The translations under genes and the position numbers were made by a program. Source: Gemmatimonadota bacterium (GTDB lineage Bacteria > Gemmatimonadota > Gemmatimonadetes > Gemmatimonadales > Gemmatimonadaceae). Taken from it: a stretch of DNA of 49,180 bases. The DNA lies in assembly GCA_003152485.1 (NCBI GenBank), contig PMAE01000078.1:47859-97038 (forward strand). The letters run 5' to 3'. This document shows positions 41,739 to 49,180 of the stretch, piece by piece. Every line of letters starts with the position of its first letter. Position 1 is the stretch's first letter. Under the pieces are notes generated by a model, which worked only from the letters and a program-made list of their open reading frames with translations, was not told the origin of the DNA and ran no database searches.

Positions 41739-42240
41739 CGTTGTTCTCCGAGACAGAGTGTGCGGTGACGAGCCAATCTACGCAATGTGGCCGATGCGGT
41801 ACCTTGGCCATTTCGCAAGAATGTCAAGATTCTGACGATAGCGGCAGTAATGAATGCAGAGGTCGCGGGCAGTCCACGTATCGGTAGCGGCAGAGCCCCG
41901 CGCGTCCGAAGGGACGGCGGGGCTCTGTCTCACATGGGTCCGATCGGTGGCCGGCGCGGGGTGAACGCGCCGACCGGACCGACGGAGGATGGCGGTAACC
42001 GGCGTACTCGCCGGGAGACGGCACAGGTCGGCGACACCATCGCGGCGGCGCCATGCTCTAGTGTTCTTATATCGTGATTCGGCCCGCAATGCCGACAGCA
42101 TGATGCCATGACCTAGACGACAGCATAGTTGAAGCATTCTGCTGCCCGCAACACTGACTCGAGAATCGCCGGGTCACTTAGTAATCGGAATCCGCAAATC
42201 AACCCACTCGTCAGAACTCGGTGGGGTATTCGAGTAGTCG
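41739..42240. other. Gene-less interval with a hairpin
   Basis: No supported gene on either strand. It holds the hairpin at 41891-41927 and the upstream region of the MBL remnant. Base composition drops around 42,050-42,110. Confidence 0.55.
41891..41927. other. Long hairpin with GAAG loop
   Basis: CAGAGCCCCGC (41891-41901) pairs with GCGGGGCTCTG (41917-41927). One bulged G then CGTCC/GGACG continues the stem, closed by the 4-base loop GAAG. That makes about 16 bp in all. There is no T-tract in either direction. It lies 3' of the aldo-keto reductase gene (minus). Confidence 0.65.
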
Positions 42241-43131
42241 CTAACGAACCGGCTGCTGTCGTCCCAACTCGCCCATGATCGCGTCGTCGAGCGCCACGAG
42301 CGCGGCGTCGGTGTTCTCGTCGAGATGCGCGACGGTGGACGTGCCGGGGATCGGCAGCATCACCGGAGATTTCCGCAGCAGCCAGGCAAGCGACAGCTGT
42401 CCCGGCGTCACGTGCAGTCGCTCGGCCGCGGCCGCGAGCGGCCCCCCTGGCTTGGCCAGGTCGCCGGTCGCGAGCGGGAACCACGGGATGAATCCCAGCC
42501 CTTCGCGCGTGCAGTAGTCGAGCACGGGCTCCGACCGCCGGTCGACGAGGTTGTACCGATTCTGCACCGAGACCACCGTCGCCAACCGACGGACCGCCTC
42601 GATCTGCGGCACGGTGACCTCGGACAGCCCGATGTGGCGGATCTTCCCCGCGCGCTGGAGTTCGAGCAGGGCGCCGATCTGATCCCCGAGCGGCACCTTG
42701 GGGTCGATCCGGTGCAGTTGATAGAGATCGATGCGCTCGAGTCTGAGTCGCGCGAGGCTCCCGTCGCACGCCGCCCGCAGATGCTCGGGCCGCCCGTCCT
42801 CGACCCACTTGCCAGGTCCGGGTCGCTGAAATCCGGCCTTGGTCGCGATGACGACATCGCTCGCATACGGGTACAACGCCTCCGCGATCAGACGCTCGGC
42901 GACTTCAGGCCCGTACGAGTCCGCGGTATCAATGAGTGTGATGCCGAGTCCCACCGCGCGCCGGAGCACCGCGATCGCTTCGGCGTGGTTCGTGGGTTCG
43001 CCCCATACGCCGGCGCCGGTGAGACGCATGGTGCCGAAGCCCAGGCGATGGACGGGCCGATCGCCCCCAATGACGAAGGTGCCGCTGTGAGCGGCGGGGC
43101 GCTGGTCACGCGGTATGGGTGATGCGCTCAT
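42241..43131 (-). CDS. Aldo/keto reductase
   Basis: A 296-residue NADPH-dependent oxidoreductase of the AKR fold. Catalytic residues: Asp in LIDTADSYG (about 69), the Tyr in that same motif, Lys in VVIATKAGF (about 98) and His in LYQLHRIDP (about 139). The strands [16 protein letters not shown] and [15 protein letters not shown] are typical of the YajO/oxidoreductase subgroup. C-terminal [13 protein letters not shown] is the cofactor-binding end. The substrate is unknown. It is a single gene. Confidence 0.93.
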   Translation of the reverse strand: MSASPIPRDQRPAAHSGTFVIGGDRPVHRLGFGTMRLTGAGVWGEPTNHAEAIAVLRRAVGLGITLIDTADSYGPEVAERLIAEALYPYASDVVIATKAGFQRPGPGKWVEDGRPEHLRAACDGSLARLRLERIDLYQLHRIDPKVPLGDQIGALLELQRAGKIRHIGLSEVTVPQIEAVRRLATVVSVQNRYNLVDRRSEPVLDYCTREGLGFIPWFPLATGDLAKPGGPLAAAAERLHVTPGQLSLAWLLRKSPVMLPIPGTSTVAHLDENTDAALVALDDAIMGELGRQQPVR

Positions 43132-43509
43132 GCACTGACTCCACGAAAGGGGCGACTGCGCTGACGGGACGTGCGGCTCGGCGGCGGGGCATTCGGATGG
43201 CGGAGCCCTCTGGGCACAATATCCGAGTTTCCGTCCCGAACCGTCGGACCGCGAAGAAATGGCGGCCCCCGGTCAGGTAGTCCAAGTTAACCGAGATCTA
43301 CGAGTACTGATCTCACCGGAGCCTCGGGGTTGGCCTGTGACTTGGGTTTGTGCACCGTTTCCTTAGTACGCGCACAGATGAGCGATGCGCCACGTTTTTC
43401 ACGAAGAATTGGCAACAGCGCACGTTTTGCACGAACGCTGGCAATAGCGCACGTTTTGCCAGCGAAAGGCTCTTAATGATGTCGCGGCCGGTCTCTCAGG
43501 AGGACGTGG
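43132..43509. other. Gene-less interval containing tandem repeats
   Basis: No supported gene. The right part holds the repeat cluster at 43387-43474; the GGAGGA at 43499-43504 is the Shine-Dalgarno of the next gene. Confidence 0.55.
43387..43474. repeat. Three ~30-bp imperfect tandem repeats, IS-end-like
   Basis: The units start at 43387 (GCGCCACGTTTTTCACGA), 43418 (GCGCACGTTTTGCACGAA) and 43447 (GCGCACGTTTTGCCAGCG), spaced 31 and 29 bp. Units 1 and 2 also share TTGGCAA/CTGGCAA before the next unit. CGCTGGCAA (43436-43444) and TTGCCAGCG (43456-43464) form a perfect 9-bp inverted repeat across units 2 and 3. IS21-family termini carry several such transposase-binding repeats, so this may be an orphan IS end. 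No transposase is present. It is too short and too varied for a CRISPR. Confidence 0.6.
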
Positions 43510-43956
43510 ATGCGCAACGCCTTGATCATTGTGGCGGTCGTCGCCGCCTTCTTCGCGTCGTGGTATTTCAGCATCATGCGCCGGTTGACGCGCGACTACG
43601 CACGCACCGAGCCGTTCGATGGCACGCTCGTGCGAAGCCGCGTACGGTTCGCGCTTGCGGAATACCCGGCCGATTGTGCGCTCGGTGCCAACCGGGAAGG
43701 GCTGTACATCTCGTCGTCGCCCGAGGCGGTGAAGAAGGGGCGGTGGTGGTGGGGCAGCAGGTACCAGGTCAAGACGCCGTTCTTGATTCCATGGGATCGC
43801 CTGCATTTTGCCGAGTCCGCGCTCCCACTCCGAGGATACATCCGAGTCGATGTGTCGACGGTCAAGACCGGGTTCTCATCGACATGCTTCTTCATCCCCC
43901 AGGAGATTGCCCGACCGCTCCTGACCGCTGCGGGAAGGCAAATCTCCCCACGCTAA
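43510..43956 (+). CDS. Hypothetical membrane-anchored protein
   Basis: A 148-residue protein with one N-terminal TM helix (ALIIVAVVAAFFASWYF) and a globular part of beta-strand type: TEPFDGTLVRSRVRFALAE, NREGLYISSSPEAVKKGRWW and FLIPWDRLHFAESALPLRG. The alternation of strands and the WDRL motif suggest a PH-like small domain, which is a weak impression. A GGAGGA Shine-Dalgarno lies 6 bases before the ATG. It begins immediately after the IS-like repeats. Confidence 0.7.
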   Translation: MRNALIIVAVVAAFFASWYFSIMRRLTRDYARTEPFDGTLVRSRVRFALAEYPADCALGANREGLYISSSPEAVKKGRWWWGSRYQVKTPFLIPWDRLHFAESALPLRGYIRVDVSTVKTGFSSTCFFIPQEIARPLLTAAGRQISPR

Positions 43957-44021
43957 CGGCGGCGGCGGCGCTCGCTGGCAGGATGTGGCATCGCGACCCA
44001 GGCGAGCATCATTGATTGCGG

Positions 44022-44225
44022 TTAGTGCGAAGCAAAATCATTCCTGACCACCTGACCACCCTTCATGATGAAGCGGACGCGTTCCAGTTCGGTAATGTCC
44101 GCGACCGGATCGCCGGCGACGGCGATCAGATCAGCGAACTTCCCAGGCTCGATCGCGCCAACGCGGTCCTGCCAGCCCAACATCTCTGCCGCATTGACAG
44201 TGACGGGAATCACCTGACGCGCCTG
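44022..44225 (-). pseudogene. C-terminal stub of an amidohydrolase
   Basis: The frame ending at TAA 44022 encodes TVNAAEMLGWQDRVGAIEPG followed by KFADLIAVAGDPVADITELE and RVRFIMKGGQVVRNDF. This is the extreme C-terminus of imidazolonepropionase/prolidase-like amidohydrolases. The preceding 350 or so residues, with the metal-binding HxH motif, are absent; similarity stops near 44210. No functional enzyme can be made. The second LVIVD gene begins about 200 bp away on the other strand. Confidence 0.75.
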
Positions 44226-44418
44226 ACAATTGAGCCGGCCACGAGTTGCGGTATTGTAAGGGACAGGCCGACATGGCGTGAGGGATCATCGGACACCGAC
44301 GGACGCGCTCAAGAGTTTCATTGGCAGGGGCGTGCATCCCGAGGAGGGCGACGCGCCTGGTGCGACGCATCGCCGTGATCGGACACGAGACGTAACCCGA
44401 GATTCGATAGGAGTCCGC

Positions 44419-46206
44419 ATGACTTGGTTTCCCGGCGCAAGACGCCGAGCCGCTTACGTGTGGCCGCTCGGCATCACCCTTGGGGTGCTCGCGAGCCCGT
44501 GCATGGTGCTCGCGCAGATGGGAGGCTCCGACCCGCGGGTGGGACTCCCTGGCGGCCACTGGGTCGAGGCCGCCCCGGCCATCAGTAACCTCGAGTTGGT
44601 CGCCCATAGGGACAGGCCGCCGGGCTTCTTCAATCCCAATGACCTCGGCGACTTCAGCGTCATCAACTCAGATATCGCGTTCAACGGCAACTATGTCTTT
44701 CAGGGGAGCTATAACGGCATCCAGATCTGGGACATCTCCGATATCCGCAACCCCACGCTGAAGACGACCCTCGTCTGCCCTGGCGGCCAAGGGGAGCCTT
44801 CGGTCTGGGGGAATTTGATGTTCATGTCGGTCGAGGAGACACGCGGGCGCATCGACTGCGGGACACAGGGTGTGAAGGACTCGGTCAGCCCGGAACGGTT
44901 CCGTGGCGTGCGGATCTTCGACATCACCGACATCACTCACCCGAAACAGGTGGCGGCCGTGCAGACCTGCCGGGGCTCCCACACCCATACGTTGGTGCCG
45001 GACCCGGTGGACAAGAATGTCCTCTACGTCTACGTACAGGGTGTGGCGCCCGTGCGGCCGGGAGCCGAGTTGGCCGGCTGCTCGGCGCTGCCGCCGGAGC
45101 AGAATCCCAACACCTCGCTGTTCCGCATTGACATCATTCGCGTCCCGCTGAATGCTCCGCAGGACGCTAAGGTCATCGCCGGCCCTCGCATCTTCGCCCG
45201 GGGCGACACAATTAACGCACTGTGGAAAGGTGGCGCTCACGGAGAGGGCACCCAGACGACCAACGTGACGGACCAGTGCCATGACATCACGATCTACCCG
45301 GCGATCGGGCTGGCCGCCGGCGCATGCTCGGGCAACGGGATTCTCCTGGACATCCGCAGTCCGGCTACCCCGAAGCGCGTCGCCGATGTCACCGATCCGA
45401 ACTTCGCCTATTACCACTCGGCAACATTCAGCAACGACGGCAAGAGGGTCGTCTTCACCGACGAGTGGGGTGGCGGCGTCGCTCCTCGATGCCGCGCCAC
45501 TGACCCGGTCAAATGGGGGGCGGACGCGATCTTTACCATCGGCCCCGACAAGAAGCTCACGCTCGACGGATACTACAAGCTCCCCGCGCCGCAGACGGAG
45601 TTCGAGAATTGCGTGGCGCACAACGGATCGCTCATTCCCGTCCCGGGCCGAGACATCCTGGTTCAAGCGTGGTATCAGGGTGGCGTCTCGGTCATCGATT
45701 TCACCGATCCGGCGCACGCCAAGGAGATCGCGTTCTTCGACCGTGGTCCATTGGATGATCACAAGCTGCTCATTGGTGGCGACTGGTCGGCCTTCTGGTA
45801 CAACGGCCACATCTTCGGCTCCGAGATCGCGCGCGGGCTCGATATCTTCGCCCTCAAGCCCAGCCAGTACCTATCACAGGACGAGATCGATGCGGCGAAC
45901 TTGATAAAGAACACCATGTCCAGTCCCAGGGATCAGGTGAAGCTGGTCTGGCCGGCCAGCTTCGTGGTCGCGCGTGCGTACCTCGATCAGCTGGATCGCA
46001 TGCACGGGCTCGCGAGTGACAAGCTTTCGGCGATCCGAGGGAGCCTCGACGCCGCTGAACATATGAACGGTGCGCCGCAGCGCGGTGCGCTGCAGAAGCT
46101 GGCGAAACAGACCGAAGCCGATGCCAAGGGCGCTCAGGACGCCGATCGCGTTCATTGGCTTGCTGGGACGCTCAAGGACCTGGCAACAGTGAAGAGCGGC
46201 GGCTGA
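44419..46206 (+). CDS. LVIVD-repeat secreted protein (second paralogue)
   Basis: A 595-residue protein. The signal peptide is WPLGITLGVLASPCMVLAQM. The propeller repeats include IQIWDISDIRNPTLKTTL, GVRIFDITDITHPKQVAA and FDRGPLDDHKLLIGG. It keeps the Cys/His set of the paralogue at 24198: DCGTQGVKDSVS, QTCRGSHTHT, QCHDITIYPAIGLAAGAC, RCRATD and ENCVAHNGSLIP. It lacks the insertion of about 85 residues between PRIF and QCHD. The start at ATG 44419 has AGGAG 5 bases upstream; earlier in-frame residues are not signal-like. Unlike the first copy it has no adjacent DUF305 gene. The role is unknown. Confidence 0.88.
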   Translation: MTWFPGARRRAAYVWPLGITLGVLASPCMVLAQMGGSDPRVGLPGGHWVEAAPAISNLELVAHRDRPPGFFNPNDLGDFSVINSDIAFNGNYVFQGSYNGIQIWDISDIRNPTLKTTLVCPGGQGEPSVWGNLMFMSVEETRGRIDCGTQGVKDSVSPERFRGVRIFDITDITHPKQVAAVQTCRGSHTHTLVPDPVDKNVLYVYVQGVAPVRPGAELAGCSALPPEQNPNTSLFRIDIIRVPLNAPQDAKVIAGPRIFARGDTINALWKGGAHGEGTQTTNVTDQCHDITIYPAIGLAAGACSGNGILLDIRSPATPKRVADVTDPNFAYYHSATFSNDGKRVVFTDEWGGGVAPRCRATDPVKWGADAIFTIGPDKKLTLDGYYKLPAPQTEFENCVAHNGSLIPVPGRDILVQAWYQGGVSVIDFTDPAHAKEIAFFDRGPLDDHKLLIGGDWSAFWYNGHIFGSEIARGLDIFALKPSQYLSQDEIDAANLIKNTMSSPRDQVKLVWPASFVVARAYLDQLDRMHGLASDKLSAIRGSLDAAEHMNGAPQRGALQKLAKQTEADAKGAQDADRVHWLAGTLKDLATVKSGG

Positions 46207-46273
46207 CACGGCGCCGGCTAGCGGCTGAAAGCCACTAGCTGATGACCTGTCGTAGGTGCTGCATCGAGACCAA

Positions 46274-46303
46274 GGCACCGCAAGCAGTGATGCTTGTGGT
46301 GCC
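46274..46303. other. Hairpin with GNRA tetraloop after the LVIVD gene
   Basis: GGCACCGCAAGCA (46274-46286) pairs with TGCTTGTGGTGCC (46291-46303) with one wobble, closed by GTGA, a GNRA loop. Flanking ACC/GGT could extend it. There is no T-tract. It is 68 bp after the LVIVD stop and may be a processing or termination element. Confidence 0.55.
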
Positions 46304-46446
46304 TCGGTGCATCCGGTGGCGGGCGCGCGCCGCCTTCGGAGATTGGCTGGCCGTGACTGCGGCCGGGCCAGGACCCTCGGTAGCTCCTGGCAGCCCGCCG
46401 CTCTCCAGCGATTCAGCACGCAAAACAACCTTGGAAAATCAGGCCC

Positions 46447-46767
46447 ATGACTCCATCGAGACCCAGCACACCCAGCGGCACGACGAACGCCACACCGTCA
46501 GACGGGCGGGTTGGCCTGATCATGCTGGCTTTGGGACTATTCTTCGAGCTTATCGGAGTTCTGAATGTTCGCAACGTCCGCCGGGCTCTCAAGACCGGGA
46601 TTGTTGCGGGGAGATATAAGTCGTTTGGTCCTGCGACTTATGACAGAAATAAAAACCCCGTCCTCTACAAGCTCACGTTTGGTGGAAGTTTGCTCGCCGG
46701 CATTTTTGCTTTCTGTTTTGGGTTAGGCTGCATCGGCCTTGCAATATTTTTGCTGGCAAACTCGTAA
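46447..46767 (+). CDS. Hypothetical two-helix membrane protein in a low-GC patch
   Basis: A 106-residue protein: a Ser/Thr/Pro-rich N-terminus, TM helix GLIMLALGLFFELIGVL, a basic loop (RNVRRALKTGIVAGRYKSFG, TYDRNKNPVLYKL), then a second helix LLAGIFAFCFGLGCIGLAIF. It is not recognised. GC is about 45% in 46621-46680 by count, against roughly 70% in the operons, so the gene looks recently acquired. No clear Shine-Dalgarno. Confidence 0.6.
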   Translation: MTPSRPSTPSGTTNATPSDGRVGLIMLALGLFFELIGVLNVRNVRRALKTGIVAGRYKSFGPATYDRNKNPVLYKLTFGGSLLAGIFAFCFGLGCIGLAIFLLANS

Positions 46768-46870
46768 GTCACGATTTTAGCGCAGGCAACTTCAACCGAT
46801 CTGGCACGGTTTGGCTGTTCTTGTCGCATCTCCCCTACTTATGGAAGTACGCCACAATAGGGGAACGACA

Positions 46871-47380
46871 ATGAGCAACCATCAGATCTTACTACCAGCA
46901 CAGGTTTGCAACATCCTACAAATCTCGAAGCGGACACTCCAGCGCATCACCGAAGAAGGAACTCTGCCAAACATCAGAATCCGCGGCAGTATCCGATATA
47001 CGCAGCAGGCCCTTGATGAGTTGGTTCGGGCAGGTGGCGTGCACGACGATAGGTATAGAAGCTTTATTAGGAAGATGACACCCATAGGCGACCTGGCAGA
47101 TGCCGCAAAGAAGGAGTGGGAGCGAGGATCTGCGGCACTTGTGGGGTTCTACGAGCGCCTCGAACGGGTAATGTTTGATGGAGGTATACCCTCAACACTT
47201 CGAGTCAAGATTGCCGAGATCGACTCCCTAATTGCGGAGCAGCAAGCAAATCTCGGAGTGCTGCGAGAATGCTGTCTGTACAAAGTGAGTGCGGATGTCG
47301 CTGAGGAAACTCACGACAATGCCGCTGCGCAGGGCTTGGAGAACGATACGAAAGCGCCACAGCAATCAGGAGGCCGTTGA
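46871..47380 (+). CDS. Excisionase/MerR-like helix-turn-helix protein
   Basis: A 169-residue protein. The N-terminal HTH_17-type motif is LLPAQVCNILQISKRTLQRI followed by EGTLPNIRIRGSIRYTQQAL, as in Xis-type DNA-binding proteins. The rest is helical with a possible coiled coil (FYERLERVMFDGGIPSTLRV, EIDSLIAEQQANLGVLRECC). GGGGAA lies about 7 bases before ATG 46871; the frame extends to 46811 but that leader lacks HTH character. GC is about 47% in 46861-46920, far below most of the window. This suggests origin from a mobile element, but no integrase is adjacent. Confidence 0.75.
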   Translation: MSNHQILLPAQVCNILQISKRTLQRITEEGTLPNIRIRGSIRYTQQALDELVRAGGVHDDRYRSFIRKMTPIGDLADAAKKEWERGSAALVGFYERLERVMFDGGIPSTLRVKIAEIDSLIAEQQANLGVLRECCLYKVSADVAEETHDNAAAQGLENDTKAPQQSGGR

Positions 47381-47412
47381 CACTGCCGGGCGGCGCTGCA
47401 GTTTCGGCAGTG
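47381..47412. other. Inverted repeat directly after the HTH gene
   Basis: CACTGCCG (47381-47388) pairs with CGGCAGTG (47405-47412), starting on the base after the stop codon of the HTH gene. Loop of 16 bases, no T-tract. It could be a weak terminator or the edge of the low-GC island. Confidence 0.4.
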
Positions 47413-47640
47413 GCGACTTTAGCCGAGGGGCGTTAGTGATGTCGCCCCATCCATCGACGAGCACTACCGATTCGGCCAAACCCGAGACCCGACTCCACCC
47501 ATGGAGTTGTTTGTCGTTGTTAGGCCGCGAGTTGAATCATTGGTGCGTCTTACGTGGGGGCGTGCCGGCACTGATATGTGACAAGTGACAGGTGACGCTG
47601 TACACCGCCGCTACCACGCCGCCTGAGCTGATGCCGCCAC

Positions 47641-48585
47641 TCACTCGAGGGGGATGCGGCTCTTGTTGGCGGCGAGCCACTGGGCGAGAGTCTGCAGCGA
47701 GGGGTTGAGCGACCGCGCGAGGGCGACATCGCGTGTCTTGGCGAAATGCGTCTCGAAGTCGGCGTAGAATTGGAACATGTTGCCGAGGTCCGTGGCGCCC
47801 GGGAATCCAAATCCGCGAAACACCTCGGGCGGCACCGGCGAATAGCGCACGTCGTGGCCCAGTGCCGTCCCGAGTGCGGCGGCGATCTGTGTACCGGTGA
47901 GATGCTCACCCGCGATCCCGACCGTCTTGCCGATGTATTCCGGACCTCTCTTGAAGATGCCGTAGGCGCATCGCCCGATGTCTTCGGCGACGATGCCGGC
48001 GAGTTTCTTGTCGTCCATGGGCAGGGTGAACGCGAATGTGCCGTCGGGGCCTTTCTTCGGACCCATACCGATCAGATTGTCCCAGTAGAACGTCGTCAGC
48101 AGATTGGTGACCGGCAGGGCGAGGTCCGAGAAGTAGTGGTCGGATTCACCCTTCGCGTCGAAGTGCGGCACTTTGTATTTGCCCATGAGCGTGGGCATGC
48201 GGTTGTCGCTGAGCGGAACCCACTTGCGGGTGTCTTCGAGCGTGGACCAGATCACGTGCCGGGCGCCGGCGTGTTTGGCCGCGCCGGCCATCGCCTTGGC
48301 GTCCGCGTTTTCCCGCTCCGGAGAGAAGTGGGCCCAGAAGAACGTGACGCAGTAGACACCGTAGGCGCCCTTGAAGGCGTGCTCGAGACTCTTCGGGTCG
48401 TCGACGTTGGCGGCCACGACCTCGGCGCCCAGCTTCGCCAACGCCTTGGCCTTGTCGGAGTGGACGTCCCGCGTCAACGCACGCGCCGTGAATCCGCCGC
48501 TCTCGTCGTTCTGGATCGCGCGCACAAGGCCGCCGCCCTGTGCCCCTGTGGCGCCGACTACCGCGATGATCTTCTGCTCGGCCAT
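47641..48585 (-). CDS. NmrA/HSCARG-like NAD(P)-binding protein
   Basis: A 314-residue atypical SDR. The nucleotide-binding motif is VVGATGAQGGGLVRAI (about 9-24), followed by RALTRDVHSDKAKALAKLGA, DDPKSLEHAFKGAYGVYCVT and ARHVIWSTLEDT. The catalytic Tyr/Lys of classical SDRs is absent, as expected for NmrA redox sensors. Motif TFYWDNLIGMG and DIGRCAYGIF are HSCARG-like. It may sense NADP(H) ratio or reduce quinones. GGGAG lies about 6 bases before the ATG. Confidence 0.9.
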   Translation of the reverse strand: MAEQKIIAVVGATGAQGGGLVRAIQNDESGGFTARALTRDVHSDKAKALAKLGAEVVAANVDDPKSLEHAFKGAYGVYCVTFFWAHFSPERENADAKAMAGAAKHAGARHVIWSTLEDTRKWVPLSDNRMPTLMGKYKVPHFDAKGESDHYFSDLALPVTNLLTTFYWDNLIGMGPKKGPDGTFAFTLPMDDKKLAGIVAEDIGRCAYGIFKRGPEYIGKTVGIAGEHLTGTQIAAALGTALGHDVRYSPVPPEVFRGFGFPGATDLGNMFQFYADFETHFAKTRDVALARSLNPSLQTLAQWLAANKSRIPLE

Positions 48586-49180
48586 TGATGCTCCCAGTGT
48601 TCGTACGCCGCGAATTGTGGGCGCGGATGCGGTCCGCGCCGGTGCCGACTGAGTAAGTAGAATAATACGAGGGACTCGGCGCCCGGCGGGGTCCCGGCGC
48701 TGGCCCCCTCGTGTGGGCGGGGCGCATGTTTAGAGTACAGGCTGCTGACCACTCGCGCGAAGCCCGAGCAGTTCAAGGTCTTCCGGGATGCCCGTACGCC
48801 ACCGTCCTATCCGCCTCTTTTCCAGCGAGTTTGGATCGCGCCCGGACTTCCTGGAGCAGCGCCCATCGACGTTCCTTTCGCCACCCTGCTTACGAGACCG
48901 TCTGTCGCTCGGTGGGCATTCAGGTCGGCCCACGCTGCGATGACGGAACTGGTGGCCGTATTCGAGGACGATCACGACGTTGCGTTTCTACTCAATGCCT
49001 ACCTTCTCGAACGACTGCCGGGGCTGATTGATCCGTAGGCATTGTCGCATACCCTCCAACCCACGATGAGAGGGAATCCGGGTGTCGGTGGCCGTATCGC
49101 CCACGCTGCTTTTGCTAAGTATCAACCCCCGACGTTCGAGAGATCGCGCGCGCGAAACCGACAGAACTCCTTCACTTTGT
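48586..49180. other. Gene-less end of window
   Basis: No supported gene. One plus frame is open from about 48700 to TAG at 49036-49038 and reads protein-like (EQFKVFRDARTPPSYPPLFQ, VWIAPGLPGAAPIDVPFATL, MTELVAVFEDDHDVAFLLNA), but its only ATG is at 48940, giving 32 residues. It may be a remnant. AT-rich stretch 48650-48672 (TAGAATAATACG) may hold the promoter of the NmrA gene. Confidence 0.4.

Noticed and set aside
43387..43474. A possible CRISPR array
   Set aside because: Only three units, repeats degenerate and directly adjacent without unique spacers. No cas genes.
46242..46440. A Cys-rich frame starting MTCRRCCIETK after the second LVIVD gene
   Set aside because: It overlaps the strong hairpin at 46274-46303, is Arg/Pro/Ser-rich afterwards, and has no Shine-Dalgarno.
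48940..49038. A 32-residue frame MTELVAVFEDDHDV... at the window end
   Set aside because: It has no Shine-Dalgarno and no family. The protein-like extension upstream lacks a start codon. Kept only as a note under the gene-less interval.

Overview
This is a high-GC bacterial window (one sampled 60-base line near 9,000 is 72% GC). Several features fit Gemmatimonadota: secreted LVIVD beta-propellers beside a DUF305 protein, many small Gemmatimonadota-style lipoproteins, CheB-CheR-kinase fusions and an abundance of single-gene enzymes. That placement is inference from gene style, because there is no rRNA or other phylogenetic marker here. No rRNA, tRNA, complete insertion sequence, prophage or CRISPR array was found.

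Layout. 1-5,480: a subtilisin-like lipoprotein protease divergent from an unknown lipoprotein, then a CHASE3 histidine kinase and a broken beta-propeller gene. 5,755-12,744: a small His-rich protein and a three-gene heavy-metal efflux operon on the minus strand (adaptor, CzcA-type pump, TolC-type channel), in which each stop overlaps the next start as ATGA. The operon diverges from a CsoR/RcnR-family repressor that carries the exact His-Cys-His-His spacing of the Ni/Co sensor RcnR. Their shared promoter region holds a near-consensus sigma70 promoter and several G-tract/TACC dyads. 12,830-20,370: a set of single enzymes and regulators (SDR, O-methyltransferase, PEP mutase-like protein, LytTR regulator, TPR protein, HigBA-type toxin-antitoxin, DinB, cupin) with a DUF1697 remnant. 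20,440-26,290: a frameshifted APC permease, phenylacetate-CoA ligase, and a DUF305/LVIVD lipoprotein pair closed by a strong terminator. 26,426-36,600: a 1,168-residue CheB-CheR-kinase fusion, beta-carbonic anhydrase, membrane and secreted proteins, an Xre/membrane-protein pair with an inverted-repeat operator region, and two tandem NTF2-like secreted proteins. 36,605-43,131: gamma-glutamyltransferase, an SMP-30 protein, secreted proteins, a deleted metallo-beta-lactamase and an aldo-keto reductase. 43,387-47,412: an accessory stretch with IS-end-like tandem repeats, an amidohydrolase stub, a second LVIVD protein and a roughly 45-47% GC patch with an excisionase-like HTH gene. 47,641-48,585: an NmrA/HSCARG-type protein.

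The most coherent functional unit is the metal-responsive efflux locus (10,599-12,744 with 7,528-10,602 and 6,011-7,531). The second theme is gene decay: five recognisable genes are broken. Three of the breaks can each be repaired by changing the length of one homopolymer by a single base, so consensus sequence errors must be excluded before these are called true pseudogenes. No clearly new defence or biosynthetic system is evident. The least described items are the secreted DUF305/LVIVD pairing, the 83-residue protein behind the RcnR-like repressor, and the tandem repeats at 43,387-43,474.
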